From Aurantimicrobium minutum (GTDB lineage Bacteria > Actinomycetota > Actinomycetes > Actinomycetales > Microbacteriaceae): a stretch of 64,000 bases of DNA. Both the position numbers and the translations under genes were made by a program. The stretch spans positions 372,001-436,000 of the forward strand of contig NZ_JARXXU010000001.1 in NCBI RefSeq assembly GCF_029894165.1, read 5' to 3'. The notes under the pieces are model-generated. The model was given only the letters and a program-made list of their open reading frames with translations, searched no databases and was not told the DNA's origin. This document shows positions 42,983-52,026 of this stretch, piece by piece; the first letter of the stretch is position 1, and each line of letters opens with the position of its first letter.

Positions 42983-43456
42983 ATGGCTGACATATTTGAC
43001 GTAGTCGCAGACGCAACCCGTCGCGAGATGTTGCAGATCCTTTTAGAGAGCGTTGCTTCCGGCACAGGCGAGATGAGTGTCTCGGAGTTGGTTGCGCGCA
43101 CCGGACTGAGCCAGCCCACGGTATCTAAGCAGCTCAAGGTCCTGCGTGATGCAGGTTTGGTGAGCGTGCGCGAAGAAGGTCAGCACCGTCTCTACCACCT
43201 CGACCCCACTCCACTGGAGGAACTTGAAGACTGGGCTATCCCCTTCTTAAGTGTCGACTTCCCCGGTGATGATGACGCCGAACGTCACGAGCGTCTGATC
43301 GGAAACGACGCCGTGACCCAAGCTGCGGGCACGGTGGGGAGTGCGGCGGCCACCACGGTGTACCAGGTCACGCAGGCACTGGGTGACCTGCAAAACAGCA
43401 CCAAGGATGCCGTCACCAAGGTTGCATCCATGCTCCGTAAAACCAGTGGCCAGTAA
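42983..43456 (+). CDS. ArsR/SmtB-family winged-helix regulator
   Basis: 157 residues. HTH at about 5-90: FDVVADATRREMLQILL, ELVARTGLSQPTVSKQLKVLRDAGLVSVREEGQHRLYHL. The metal-binding cysteine of classical ArsR/SmtB is absent, so it is not a metal sensor of that type. The C-terminal 60 residues are an added helical tail. Target unknown; the divergent potassium channel is a candidate by position. TAACCT ends 6 nt before the ATG. Confidence 0.88.
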   Translation: MADIFDVVADATRREMLQILLESVASGTGEMSVSELVARTGLSQPTVSKQLKVLRDAGLVSVREEGQHRLYHLDPTPLEELEDWAIPFLSVDFPGDDDAERHERLIGNDAVTQAAGTVGSAAATTVYQVTQALGDLQNSTKDAVTKVASMLRKTSGQ

Positions 43457-43461
43457 TCCGC

Positions 43462-43537
43462 TAGACTTCCACGAGGCATTATTTGCCAATCACTGACCGC
43501 AATCGTCGCGGTCTAGCCCAATTTTTGTGAGGTTCGT
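43462..43537 (+). promoter_or_regulatory. bS22 promoter and structured leader
   Basis: TAGACT at 43462-43467 gives a start near 43474 and a 64-nt leader. In it GACCGC (43495-43500) pairs with GCGGTC (43508-43513), followed by a T-run at 43522-43526, then GTGAGG and the GTG start. It resembles an attenuator; a terminator for the upstream gene is possible. Confidence 0.45.
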
Positions 43538-43636
43538 GTGGGTTCAGTCATCAAGAAGCGCCGCAAGCGTATGGCGAAGAAGAAGCACCGTAAGTTGCTT
43601 CGTAAGACTCGTCACCAGCGTCGTAATAAGAAGTAG
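43538..43636 (+). CDS. Ribosomal protein bS22 (AURKAIP1/COX24-like basic peptide)
   Basis: A 32-residue, extremely basic protein (MGSVIKKRRKRMAKKKHRKL at the start), matching the actinobacterial small-subunit protein bS22 known from mycobacterial ribosomes. GTG start at 43538 with GAGG upstream. Too short for most gene finders. A strong terminator follows. Confidence 0.92.
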   Translation: MGSVIKKRRKRMAKKKHRKLLRKTRHQRRNKK

Positions 43637-43655
43637 TCACTACTTCTTGCAGCGT

Positions 43656-43688
43656 AAAGGCGTCAGACCAGCAGGTCTGGCGCTTTTT
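43656..43688 (+). terminator. Rho-independent terminator after bS22
   Basis: GCGTCAGACC, loop AGCA, GGTCTGGCGC (one G-T pair), then TTTTT; upstream A bases extend the stem. Confidence 0.88.
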
Positions 43689-43705
43689 GCTGTCTGCGGG
43701 TGTTC

Positions 43706-43717
43706 TAGTCTGGAGGG
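43706..43717 (+). promoter_or_regulatory. Leaderless promoter of the DUF836 gene
   Basis: TAGTCT at 43706-43711, 6-nt spacer, GTG at 43718. Confidence 0.55.
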
Positions 43718-43975
43718 GTGTCCGACGTTACCCTCACCCTGATTGGGAAGCCTGCGTGCCACCTCTGCGATGATGCGGAAGACGTCGTGGCCCAGGTGAT
43801 TGCCAACTTCGACACCCTCACCATTTCGGTGGAGAAGAAGAACATCGAAGATGATGAAGATCTTTTTGAGGCCTACTGGGAGCAGATCCCTGTTCTGCTC
43901 ATCAATGGCAAAGTACACAATTATTGGCGCATCGATCCCGAGCGTCTCACGAGGGCTTTGAAGGAGCTGGCATGA
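43718..43975 (+). CDS. Glutaredoxin-like protein (DUF836)
   Basis: 85 residues with a thioredoxin-like fold opening TLTLIGKPACHLCDDAEDVV (Cys14, Cys17) and the cis-proline segment EQIPVLLINGK. A cytoplasmic thiol-disulfide protein of unknown partner. Overlaps the next gene by 4 nt. Confidence 0.86.
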   Translation: MSDVTLTLIGKPACHLCDDAEDVVAQVIANFDTLTISVEKKNIEDDEDLFEAYWEQIPVLLINGKVHNYWRIDPERLTRALKELA

Positions 43976-44274
43976 GTATTCGTCACATTGTGATGTGGAA
44001 GTTGGGCGCACAAGATCCTGCAGAGAAACTGAAACAGGCCGAAGAGATGCGTGATGTACTCGAAGCCCTCCAGGGTGTTGTTCCCACCCTGCGCAGTATC
44101 ACTGTTCGCCCGAATGCCCTCTTTGTAGGAGCTAACTGTGATGTCGTGCTGGACACAACCTTCGATGACGCAGAAGGCCTCGCTGCCTACGCTGCTCACC
44201 CTGCCCACCTGGCAGCCGGTGAGGTTGTGAAGAAGTACAGCGTCGAACGCAGTGCGGTCGACTACGAGTTCTAA
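43972..44274 (+). CDS. Dabb-domain stress-response protein
   Basis: 100 residues, a ferredoxin-like Dabb barrel opening SIRHIVMWKLG and with the central segment FVGANCDVVLDTTFDDAEGLAAYAAHPAHLA. These dimeric proteins occur in stress responses and polyketide cyclisation; no specific role can be assigned. ATG overlaps the stop of the glutaredoxin-like gene. Confidence 0.87.
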   Translation: MSIRHIVMWKLGAQDPAEKLKQAEEMRDVLEALQGVVPTLRSITVRPNALFVGANCDVVLDTTFDDAEGLAAYAAHPAHLAAGEVVKKYSVERSAVDYEF

Positions 44275-44285
44275 GAGTTAAACAA

Positions 44286-44317
44286 GAAGGGCCCCGGGAG
44301 CAATCCCGGGGCCCTTC
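44286..44317. terminator. Bidirectional terminator
   Basis: A perfect 14-bp stem (GAAGGGCCCCGGGA and complement) with GCAA loop between convergent genes. Confidence 0.85.
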
Positions 44318-44329
44318 TGACGTTCAGAC

Positions 44330-44710
44330 TTACTTGCCTGCAAGTGCCTTCTTCTTGAGCTCAGTGAACTCAGCTGCGGTGATCGCACCAGAGTCCTTGA
44401 GTGCCTGAGCCTTAGCAATCTCGTCAGCAGTGGAAGAACCAGCAACCTGCTTGATGTATGCGTCGGTCTCACTCTTTGCAGCGGAAACTGCAGCCTGCTG
44501 GCGCTGAGCCATACCGCCACCGCGAGCGATGAGGTAGATCAGTGCTGCGAGGAAGGGAACAACAATGAGGAACAGTACCCACATTGCCTTTGCGAAGCCA
44601 CCGATGGTGTGGTCGCGGAAGAGGTCAGTGATGATCGAGAAGAAGATCATGATGTACGCGATGATCAAGAACGCGATGATGAAAGTCCAGATGAAATCAG
44701 CCAGAGCCAT
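44330..44710 (-). CDS. PLDc_N/SHOCT-domain membrane protein
   Basis: 126 residues: two spans (about 7-30 and 42-62) of the phospholipase-D nuclease N-terminal type, then a helix, then a C-terminal SHOCT motif (STADEIAKAQALKDSGAITAAEF). No catalytic HKD part is present. Likely small oligomerising membrane protein of unknown role. ATG with GAAAGG upstream. Confidence 0.85.
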   Translation of the reverse strand: MALADFIWTFIIAFLIIAYIMIFFSIITDLFRDHTIGGFAKAMWVLFLIVVPFLAALIYLIARGGGMAQRQQAAVSAAKSETDAYIKQVAGSSTADEIAKAQALKDSGAITAAEFTELKKKALAGK

Positions 44711-44790
44711 TGTGTAAAACCTTTCGAAGTTGCGTGGCTACAAATGTGCCCCGCACGGGAACTTTTCCCCAAGCCCTGATTCTAAAGGAT

Positions 44791-44802
44791 TAAGCTTAAA
44801 TC
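44791..44802 (+). promoter_or_regulatory. Leaderless promoter of the mycoredoxin-like gene
   Basis: TAAGCT at 44791-44796, 6-nt spacer, ATG at 44803. Confidence 0.55.
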
Positions 44803-45063
44803 ATGACTGAACAAACAGGGAAAATTACCTTATACGGCGCCCAGTGGTGCAGCGACTGCCGCCGCTCCAAATCACTGCTCGACACACTCAATGTGGACTA
44901 CGACTATGTCGACCTCGAAGCAGTTCCTGAGGCTGCAGATAAGGCCGCTGAATTGGCTGGGCGTAAGAACATCCCCGTGATTTCATTCCCCGACGGTGTT
45001 GTCCAGTGCGAGCCTTCCGATAGCGAACTTCACGCCAAGCTCACCGAGCTGGGTGCCATTTAG
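44803..45063 (+). CDS. Mycoredoxin-like glutaredoxin
   Basis: 86 residues. GAQWCSDCRRSKSLLD (Cys16, Cys19) and the NIPVISFPDG cis-proline loop make it a glutaredoxin-like protein. In an actinobacterium this type reduces mycothiol mixed disulfides; that assignment is by family resemblance. Own promoter; terminates at a strong hairpin. Confidence 0.87.
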   Translation: MTEQTGKITLYGAQWCSDCRRSKSLLDTLNVDYDYVDLEAVPEAADKAAELAGRKNIPVISFPDGVVQCEPSDSELHAKLTELGAI

Positions 45064-45081
45064 TTCTTCACGACTTAACCA

Positions 45082-45112
45082 ACGAACGCCACCTCTCGAA
45101 GGTGGCGTTCGT
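45082..45112. terminator. Bidirectional terminator before aspS
   Basis: A 13-bp perfect stem ACGAACGCCACCT with complement and a CTCGA loop, between convergent genes. Confidence 0.85.
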
Positions 45113-45129
45113 CGTAGGACTGCGTTGTT

Positions 45130-46440
45130 TTATGGCGTGAGACGGTTAGGTCCACGGAAGAGGTACGTAACCTCACGCAGGTTGGGCTGGTGCAACATGA
45201 GCATGAGCACACGTGCCAGACCCATACCGAAGCCACCGTGTGGGGGCACGCCGTAACGGAAGAAGTCGAGGTAGAACTCGAGTTCGGCGGGGTCCAGACC
45301 CTTATCGCGTGCCTGTGCTTCGAGGATCTCGATGCGGTGCTCACGCTGAGCACCGGTGGTGATTTCCGTCCCGCGCCAGATGAGGTCGTAGCTGTTGGTG
45401 ATGGTCTGATCTTCCGCATTACGCATGTGGTAGAAGGGACGAATGCTCGAGGCGTAGTCGGTCAGGAACACGAATTCGTGGCCAAACTTCTCTGCCACGT
45501 AGGCAGCGATCTGACGCTCACCCTCGGGGTCCATGTCGTCATCGTTACGCGGAACTTCGTATCCGCGCTCCGCCACAATCTTCTTGGCCTCGGCCAGAGG
45601 AATGCGAGGGAAAGGAATAGAAGGAACAACGACATCCACGTCGAAGAGTTCCTTGATTTCCTCACCGTGCTTTTCCTTGACAGCGCTCAGCGCTGCAACG
45701 AGAAGCTCTTCCTGCATGGTCATCACGTCTTCGTGGCTGTCGATCCAGCTGATCTCAGCATCCACCGAGATGAACTCGGTGGCGTGACGAGACGTGAAAG
45801 AAGGGTCTGCACGGAAGACGGGGCCAATCTCGAAGATTTTGCCGAATCCAGCGGACTGCGCCATCTGCTTGAAGAACTGTGGAGACTGCGCGAGGTAGGC
45901 CTTGCCTTCGAAGTAGTCCACCTCGAAGAGTTCCGCGTTCGACTCGGAAGGGCTTGCCATCAGCTTGGGCGAGTGAATCTCGATGTAGTCGCGGTCAATC
46001 CAGTAGCAGCGCATGGCGTGCTCGAGGGTGGTCTGTACCCGGAAGATGAGGTTGTTACGTGCTTCGCGCAGGTCAATGAAACGCCAGTCGAGGCGCTTGT
46101 CAATGCCGCTGTCGGCAGCGATGGGAGTTTCAGGGTTGGCGGCGGAGACAACCTCGATGCCATCCAGCTTGATCTCGAGACCGCCGAGCTTGACACGCTC
46201 GTCCATCTTGAGTTCACCAGTTACACGAATGAAGGAACCGGTTGCCAGGCCGGAGATGATGTCCGCCAGGGGGTCAGATTCTTCGGCGCGAGGGTGGACC
46301 AGCTGTGCTGCACCGCTCTCGTCGCGAAGCACAACGAACTGCACCTTCTTCTGGTCACGGACTTTGTCCACCCACCCGGCCACGGTTACGGGGCCTTCGG
46401 AGAGGGTTGCCAGGTTCTTAATTACGATGCGTTCAGTCAC
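45130..46440 (-). CDS. aspS: Aspartyl-tRNA synthetase, archaeal-type (aspartate--tRNA(Asn) ligase)
   Basis: 436 residues, much shorter than the bacterial AspRS (about 590), because the bacterial insertion domain is absent. OB fold in the first 100 residues, then class II core: FRADPSFTSRHATEF (motif 2 region) and GGFGMGLARVLMLMLHQPNLREV (motif 3). Archaeal-type enzymes are often non-discriminating, charging both tRNA-Asp and tRNA-Asn, which then needs GatCAB; no such gene is in the window. GTG at 46440 has TAAACT eight nt upstream. Confidence 0.92.
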   Translation of the reverse strand: MTERIVIKNLATLSEGPVTVAGWVDKVRDQKKVQFVVLRDESGAAQLVHPRAEESDPLADIISGLATGSFIRVTGELKMDERVKLGGLEIKLDGIEVVSAANPETPIAADSGIDKRLDWRFIDLREARNNLIFRVQTTLEHAMRCYWIDRDYIEIHSPKLMASPSESNAELFEVDYFEGKAYLAQSPQFFKQMAQSAGFGKIFEIGPVFRADPSFTSRHATEFISVDAEISWIDSHEDVMTMQEELLVAALSAVKEKHGEEIKELFDVDVVVPSIPFPRIPLAEAKKIVAERGYEVPRNDDDMDPEGERQIAAYVAEKFGHEFVFLTDYASSIRPFYHMRNAEDQTITNSYDLIWRGTEITTGAQREHRIEILEAQARDKGLDPAELEFYLDFFRYGVPPHGGFGMGLARVLMLMLHQPNLREVTYLFRGPNRLTP

Positions 46441-46492
46441 AAGGTACGAGTTTACTGGCCCATTCTCGGCGAATTCACCGGAACCGCTTCCG

Positions 46493-46505
46493 TAGACTGG
46501 GAGGT
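46493..46505 (+). promoter_or_regulatory. Near-leaderless promoter of the cytochrome c maturation operon
   Basis: TAGACT at 46493-46498, 7-nt spacer, ATG at 46506. Confidence 0.5.
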
Positions 46506-47165
46506 ATGATTGCCACGCAGTTGCACCTCGTCCGGCACGGCGAGGTCGAGAACCCGTCACGGGTGCTCTACGGCCGCCTACCCAACTACGGTTTGTCTGA
46601 ATCGGGCCACAAAATGGCTGCCCTTGCTGCAGCTGATTTAGCCGGCCGAGGACGTGCTTATTCCCGGGTTATTGCCTCCCCGCTGCAGCGCACCCAGGAG
46701 TCCGCTGCCCCGGTGATTCAGGCCCTCGCTTTGCCGCTCGATCTCGATGAACGCGTGATGGAACCCACCAACGCGTTCGAGGGGAAGCGCATGCGCGGAC
46801 CAGAGTCGGCCCTCAAAGATCCCGGCAACTGGAAATACCTCCTCAATCCTTTCCGCCCCAGTTGGGGCGAGCCCTACCGTTCCATCGCTGACCGCATGCG
46901 CGACGCCATGGTGGATGCGGCAACGTCTGTTCCCCACGGTGACGTCGTTATTGTCAGCCATCAGCTGCCCATCTGGATGGTTCATCGGGATGTCAACGGG
47001 AAGAACCTGTTCCACGATCCGCGTGCACGACGCTGTTCTCTCTCCAGCATCACCACGCTGGAACTTATCGACCCGATGAAACCTGAACTGGGTTTTGTGG
47101 AGGTGGGTTATGTGGAGCCTGCCGCTGAACTCACAGCCCACGCTCTGGACGTGGGGGCTGTATGA
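46506..47165 (+). CDS. Histidine phosphatase family protein
   Basis: 219 residues with the catalytic LVRHGEVEN (His11) and a second histidine in VSHQLP. Phosphatase or phosphoglycerate-mutase-like; substrate unknown. It is the first gene of the cytochrome c maturation operon, as often seen in actinobacteria, and overlaps the ResA-like gene by 4 nt. Confidence 0.88.
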   Translation: MIATQLHLVRHGEVENPSRVLYGRLPNYGLSESGHKMAALAAADLAGRGRAYSRVIASPLQRTQESAAPVIQALALPLDLDERVMEPTNAFEGKRMRGPESALKDPGNWKYLLNPFRPSWGEPYRSIADRMRDAMVDAATSVPHGDVVIVSHQLPIWMVHRDVNGKNLFHDPRARRCSLSSITTLELIDPMKPELGFVEVGYVEPAAELTAHALDVGAV

Positions 47166-47770
47166 CTTCACGCATCCTCACATTCGGCCTTGCTGCAGTG
47201 ACAGCTCTCTCGCTGACCCTCACCGGGTGTGCCAGCGACCCCCTTGCCGAGCAATACCGTGAAGGTTCAAATAAGAATTACATCGCCGGTGATGGCTCTG
47301 TGACCGAGATCACTGTCGAGAACCGCGGCGAACCCATTACGTTCTCCGGCACCACAGAGAACGGCGACACTGTCTCGTCGGCCGACTATCTCGGTGATGT
47401 TCTGGTGGTCAACTTTTGGTATGCCGGTTGTGCCCCGTGTCGTGCTGAAGCTCCAGACCTTGAGGCAGTGTTCCAAGAGACCGCTGTTGAAGGCACGAAC
47501 TTTCTGGGCGTGAATGTCCGCGATCAGGCAGCAACAATCATCTCGTTCAACGAACGCTTCGGCGTTACGTACCCGAGCATCATTGACCAGGACGGTCAAG
47601 CGCAGCTTTCCTTTGCCTCCCAGGTTCCCCCCAACGCTGTCCCCACCACGCTGGTTCTTGATGCACAGGGCCGGGTTGCTGCCCGCATTCTGGGTCAGCT
47701 CAAGGATCCGTCAATTCTCACCACCCTCATCACGGACGTGGCTGCTGAATCGAGCGCGAGCTCACAATGA
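47162..47770 (+). CDS. resA: ResA/TlpA-type thioredoxin-like lipoprotein
   Basis: 202 residues. Lipobox LTGC (Cys23) anchors it outside. The thioredoxin domain has CAPC (Cys90, Cys93) and the [15 protein letters not shown] cis-proline loop. It reduces the CxxCH cysteines of apocytochrome c before heme attachment. Overlaps the previous and next genes by 4 nt each, so it is tightly coupled in the operon. Confidence 0.92.
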   Translation: MTSRILTFGLAAVTALSLTLTGCASDPLAEQYREGSNKNYIAGDGSVTEITVENRGEPITFSGTTENGDTVSSADYLGDVLVVNFWYAGCAPCRAEAPDLEAVFQETAVEGTNFLGVNVRDQAATIISFNERFGVTYPSIIDQDGQAQLSFASQVPPNAVPTTLVLDAQGRVAARILGQLKDPSILTTLITDVAAESSASSQ

Positions 47771-48519
47771 ACATTGGTGAGCTGGTCTATAGCGGGCAAC
47801 TTCTGGTTGCCGTGCCCCTGGCGGTTCTTGCCGGGTTGATCTCTTTTGCGTCACCCTGTGTTCTCCCCTTGGTCCCTGGCTACCTGGCCTATGTCAGTGG
47901 TGTCACTGCTCCTGCCAGTGATGCAGTGACCAAGCGCAAGAACATGTGGCGCGTGGTGGCCGGGGTGGCCTTGTTTATTGCCGGTTTCTCGCTGGTCTTT
48001 ATTGCCTACGGTGCAGCTTTTGGCGCGCTCGGTGGCTGGCTCATTCAGTACCAAGAACTCATCACCATGATCCTCGGCTTCGTGGTCATCGCCATGGGCT
48101 TTGTCTTCATCGGGCAATTTGGTTTCTTTCAGCGCACCGCCAAACTGCGGATCACACCCGCGACGGGTCTGGCAGGTGCCCCTCTATTGGGCATTGTCTT
48201 TGGCCTCGGCTGGACTCCCTGCATGGGTCCCACGCTCGCCGCGATTCTGTCGTTGAGCGTGGACTCCGCGTCACCCTGGCGCGGTGCGTTGCTCGGCTTG
48301 GCTTATTGCGTAGGCCTGGGCATTCCCTTTATTCTGTTGGCCTTTGGCCTGAGCGGGGCAACCGGTTCGGTAGCCTTCCTCAAGCGCCACATCCGCGCAA
48401 TCAACATCTTTGGCGGCATTTTGCTCATCATCATGGGTGTGCTCATGGTGACAGGTCTGTGGACGGCATGGATCTATGAACTTCAGGCGGTGATTGGCAG
48501 CTTTGTCCCGACCATCTGA
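47767..48519 (+). CDS. ccdA: CcdA-type thiol-disulfide electron transporter
   Basis: 250 residues, six spans. Redox cysteines are Cys31 in [14 protein letters not shown] and Cys152 in [11 protein letters not shown], in the CcdA pattern. It moves electrons across the membrane to ResA. Overlaps resA by 4 nt and resB by 17 nt. Confidence 0.94.
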   Translation: MNIGELVYSGQLLVAVPLAVLAGLISFASPCVLPLVPGYLAYVSGVTAPASDAVTKRKNMWRVVAGVALFIAGFSLVFIAYGAAFGALGGWLIQYQELITMILGFVVIAMGFVFIGQFGFFQRTAKLRITPATGLAGAPLLGIVFGLGWTPCMGPTLAAILSLSVDSASPWRGALLGLAYCVGLGIPFILLAFGLSGATGSVAFLKRHIRAINIFGGILLIIMGVLMVTGLWTAWIYELQAVIGSFVPTI

Positions 48520-50101
48520 TCATTACGACTCCCGTGAGGATGCCCGCATTGTGAACCCTAACCTCGGGGTCACCGGGTGGTTGCGCTGGTTCTGGCGTCA
48601 GCTCACCAGCATGCGCACGGCGCTGTTGCTGCTGTTGCTTCTGGCTATTGCCGCCGTGCCGGGCTCGCTCGTCCCTCAGCGCAGCTCAGACCCCAACGGG
48701 GTCAGCCAGTACTTCGCAGATCACAAGGACACCGCACCCATTCTGGATTCCTTCCAGATGTTTGATGTCTATTCTTCAGCGTGGTTCTCAGCGATCTACA
48801 TCCTGTTGTTCATCTCGTTGATTGGCTGCGTGCTGCCACGCACCAAGCACCACTTTGAAGCACTTCAGGCACAGCCACCCACCACTCCAGCCAACTTGAG
48901 TCGGCTTCCCGCCTTTGCGGAGTTCACGGTGACGGGAACCAGCGCAGAAGCAGTTCTCGAGGCAGGACGTTCCGCACTCAAGGCAGATCGTTATCGCGTT
49001 GCTCGCTATGACCGTGGTGACACCATCTCGGTTTCTGCCGAGCGCGGTTACATGCGGGAAACCGGAAACCTGGTTTTCCACTTCGCGCTCGTCGGTGTCC
49101 TCATCGCCGTGGGGTTCGGAGGTGGATTTGGTTTTGCTGGTCAGCGCGCCTTTTATGAGGGGCAAGCTTTCACCAACAGCTTGATTGCTTTTGACTCGTT
49201 CAACCCGGGCCGATTCTTCAATAGTTCCACTCTGACGCCGTACACCATCACGTTGGATAAGTTCACGGCCACCTATGAGGAAAAGAACACCAACGCCATC
49301 GGTCAACCCACCGATTTCACGGCCGAGGTGACCACTCAGGTTAAGGGTGAAGACCCACAAAAGAACACCATCAAGGTGAACGAACCGTTGCGCATTGCGG
49401 GCACCGATGTGTATTTGTTGGGCCATGGCTATGCCCCCACCATCACCGTGCGGGATCCCGAAGGCAATGTTGTGTTTACTGACTCAGTGAACTTTCTTCC
49501 CCAGGATAAAAACCTCACCTCGCTTGGTGTGGTGAAGGTTCCAGACGGACTAGCGGAACAGCTGGGCCTCATCGGCTTCTTCTATCCCACGGTGAGCGAA
49601 GGCCACAGTGGCGCCTACTTCTCGATGTATCCGGACCTCATTGATCCTCGCTTGACCTTAGACGTGTACACCGGCGACTTGGGTCTTGACGAAGGTATTC
49701 CGCGTTCTGTCTATGCACTCGACACCGCCGATATGACCAAGCTGGCGGGACGTAAAGCACCCCAGAAGTCTCTCGAGTTCTCCGTGGGTGAGACCGTCGA
49801 ACTTCCCAACGGGCTGGGTACCGTCACCTTCGACGGCGTGAAGCGTTTCGTCTCCCTCGATATACACCGCGACCCCACTCAGGGCTGGGTGTTGTTCTTC
49901 TCTCTTGCTGCACTGGCAGGCCTGCTGATCTCCCTGTTTATCCCCCGCAGGCGGATGTGGGTTTCGGTCACTGAAAACAGTGACGGTTCGGTCACAGCGC
50001 AATGTGCTGGTCTTGCGCGCGGAGATGACCCCACGCTCCTGGGCGCTGTGGATGCCCTGAAAGACAAGATGGAACGCACCGTAGGATTGTCCCGTGACTG
50101 A
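48503..50101 (+). CDS. resB: ResB/Ccs1 cytochrome c biogenesis protein
   Basis: About 532 residues. Three spans near the N-terminus (about 30-50, 80-100 and 185-205), a large outer domain (about 210-445), and a C-terminal span (about 455-475). With CcsB it forms the heme-handling synthetase of system II. No ATG near the start; TTG at 48503 gives [10 protein letters not shown], as seen in homologues, and overlaps ccdA. TTG at 48494 is in frame but less likely. Confidence 0.9.
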   Translation: MSRPSDHYDSREDARIVNPNLGVTGWLRWFWRQLTSMRTALLLLLLLAIAAVPGSLVPQRSSDPNGVSQYFADHKDTAPILDSFQMFDVYSSAWFSAIYILLFISLIGCVLPRTKHHFEALQAQPPTTPANLSRLPAFAEFTVTGTSAEAVLEAGRSALKADRYRVARYDRGDTISVSAERGYMRETGNLVFHFALVGVLIAVGFGGGFGFAGQRAFYEGQAFTNSLIAFDSFNPGRFFNSSTLTPYTITLDKFTATYEEKNTNAIGQPTDFTAEVTTQVKGEDPQKNTIKVNEPLRIAGTDVYLLGHGYAPTITVRDPEGNVVFTDSVNFLPQDKNLTSLGVVKVPDGLAEQLGLIGFFYPTVSEGHSGAYFSMYPDLIDPRLTLDVYTGDLGLDEGIPRSVYALDTADMTKLAGRKAPQKSLEFSVGETVELPNGLGTVTFDGVKRFVSLDIHRDPTQGWVLFFSLAALAGLLISLFIPRRRMWVSVTENSDGSVTAQCAGLARGDDPTLLGAVDALKDKMERTVGLSRD

Positions 50102-51011
50102 CGCCCTCTCTCAGTACTCCGTACTGGCCTTGTACTCGGCCATGGCGCTCTACGCCATCGCCTTTGTGCTCTTCACGCTCGACCTCGCTCGAGGTGCGAG
50201 TGACGATGGTGCACCCGTGGGGGAATCGAAAGACGTTACCTTGGCGGCACCCAAGCGCAAGCTTGCTCGCATCGCGATGGCACTGACGGTCCTGGGCTGG
50301 GTACTCCAGCTCGCTGCCACGGTTATGCGTGGCCTGGCTGCTTCTCGTGTGCCCTGGGCCAACATGTACGAATTCGCCATGACCGGAACTCTGATCATCA
50401 TTGGCGTGTTCCTGATTGTGAACCTGAAATGGGACATGAAGTTCCTCGGTTCTTTTGTCACCGGGCTCGTTCTGCTTCTTCTCGGTCTTGCTGCCACCCG
50501 CTACTACGTCGAGATCGTTCCTCTTCCTCCCGCACTGCAGTCCTACTGGCTCGTGATTCATGTCTTCGTGGCCACGCTCGCCACCGGTTTCTTTGCTCTG
50601 GGCTTTGCCCTGTCCCTGATGCAATTGCTGCAGTCTCGTCGCGAAGCGGCGGCTGCGGCTGGTGCGAAGACCAAGCTGGCCTTCCTCACGCGTTTGCCCG
50701 ATGCTGCGCAGCTTGAGAACTACGCCTACCGCCTCATCATCATCGGCTTCGTGCTCTGGACCTTCACCCTTATCGCGGGAGCAATCTGGGCAGAAAAGGC
50801 GTGGGGTCGTTACTGGGGCTGGGACACCAAAGAGGTATGGACCTTCATTATCTGGACCATCTATGCCGGCTACATCCACGCGCGTTCGACGCGCGGATGG
50901 CGCGGTACGCGTTCAGCTTGGCTGGCCATGATTGGTTTTGCGGCCGTGATATTCAACTTCACCGTAGTGAACATCTTCTTTAAGGGCTTACACGCCTACT
51001 CAGGACTGTAG
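50094..51011 (+). CDS. ccsB: CcsB/CcsA heme exporter and cytochrome c synthetase
   Basis: 305 residues with about eight spans. The WWD domain WAEKAWGRYWGWDTKEVWTF near 230-250 and conserved histidines in the spans bind heme. With ResB it joins heme to apocytochrome c outside the membrane. GTG start overlaps the resB stop by 8 nt. The last codons overlap the convergent menC by 12 nt. Confidence 0.94.
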   Translation: MTDALSQYSVLALYSAMALYAIAFVLFTLDLARGASDDGAPVGESKDVTLAAPKRKLARIAMALTVLGWVLQLAATVMRGLAASRVPWANMYEFAMTGTLIIIGVFLIVNLKWDMKFLGSFVTGLVLLLLGLAATRYYVEIVPLPPALQSYWLVIHVFVATLATGFFALGFALSLMQLLQSRREAAAAAGAKTKLAFLTRLPDAAQLENYAYRLIIIGFVLWTFTLIAGAIWAEKAWGRYWGWDTKEVWTFIIWTIYAGYIHARSTRGWRGTRSAWLAMIGFAAVIFNFTVVNIFFKGLHAYSGL

Positions 51012-51980
51012 AAGTTCGTAGCAGCGCTCCAGCCGTTCCATCCACCACGCGGTGGTGTCTGGGTCTGCTGAGAAGCGCTCCACAAGGTCTTCGCTGACGT
51101 GTGGACGTTGCACTGCGATACGTCCCCCCTCGGGCACGAGAGGCAGTGTGGTGACATCTGCCGATAACAGGGCAGCAGTTCCGAGTCCACAGTCGTAAGT
51201 CAACTCAGGCACAGCAGCAGCTGCATAGAGTCCCATTGCGATACCGACGGAGGACTCCAGTGCACTGGAGAGCACCAAGGGCAAAGAAACCTGGCTACTG
51301 AGGTTCACAACTGCACCGATGCCACCCAGGGGCTGCGCCTTGAGTACTAAGACATCAGCAGCAACAGCCTGGGCCACGAGAAGGGGATCCTCGGCCTTTC
51401 GTATGCTCTCATCTGCAGCGATGAGGATATCCATGTAGTGGGTGCGCTCACGCAGTTCTGCCAGTTCACTCAGGTCAGAACACGGCTGCTCGACGTATTC
51501 CAGATCGAACTCAGCGAAGGCGTGGAAGGCATGTTCGGCTTCGTCCACGTTCCACGCACCGTTGGCGTCCACGCGAATGCGGCCCTCGGGGCCCATCAGG
51601 CGGCGAACTTCCTTCACCCGGGCGACATCGTCGGCCAGAGTCTGGCCGCGTTCGGCCACTTTGATCTTGGCCGTGCGACAACCGTCAAAGTGTGCCAGTA
51701 CCTCTGCCACCTGATCCGAGGCAACTGCCGGCACGGTGGCATTGACCTGAATGTCGTCGCGGTGCAGAGCGGGCACGGGAGCCCAGCCAAACTCGAGTGC
51801 AGCCTTCAGCCAGCTCGACGCCTCGCCGTCGTCGTATTCGACGAAGGGGCTAAATTCGGTCCAGCCTTCCGGGCCCTGGAAGAGCATGATTTCGCGCGTC
51901 CACAGTCCACGAAACTTCACTCCGAGGGGAAGTTTCACCACACGAGCGGTGGCACGCAGTTCAGACAGATCGGGCAGCAC
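51000..51980 (-). CDS. menC: o-Succinylbenzoate synthase
   Basis: 326 residues, enolase superfamily. TAKIKVAE has the catalytic lysine pair, VDANGAWN the first metal aspartate, VEQPC the glutamate, AADES the aspartate, and VLKAQPLGG the second lysine, all in the expected order. It dehydrates SHCHC to o-succinylbenzoate. GTG at 51980 is set by GAGACT ending 6 nt upstream. Divergent from menB over 46 bp. Confidence 0.94.
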   Translation of the reverse strand: MLPDLSELRATARVVKLPLGVKFRGLWTREIMLFQGPEGWTEFSPFVEYDDGEASSWLKAALEFGWAPVPALHRDDIQVNATVPAVASDQVAEVLAHFDGCRTAKIKVAERGQTLADDVARVKEVRRLMGPEGRIRVDANGAWNVDEAEHAFHAFAEFDLEYVEQPCSDLSELAELRERTHYMDILIAADESIRKAEDPLLVAQAVAADVLVLKAQPLGGIGAVVNLSSQVSLPLVLSSALESSVGIAMGLYAAAAVPELTYDCGLGTAALLSADVTTLPLVPEGGRIAVQRPHVSEDLVERFSADPDTTAWWMERLERCYELLQS

Positions 51981-52026
51981 GTGCCTAGTCTCCCACTGAA
52001 CCGGCCAGCTTGCGTAGGCTGGAGGC
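51981..52026. promoter_or_regulatory. 46-bp bidirectional leaderless promoter (menC / menB)
   Basis: Plus-strand order: 6-nt spacer, AGTCTC (GAGACT on minus), 22 nt, TAGGCT (52015-52020), 6-nt spacer, ATG. Confidence 0.55.

Noticed and set aside
45190-46509. Long open frame opposite aspS
   Set aside because: Shadow of aspS: the sense strand has a complete, well-conserved synthetase.
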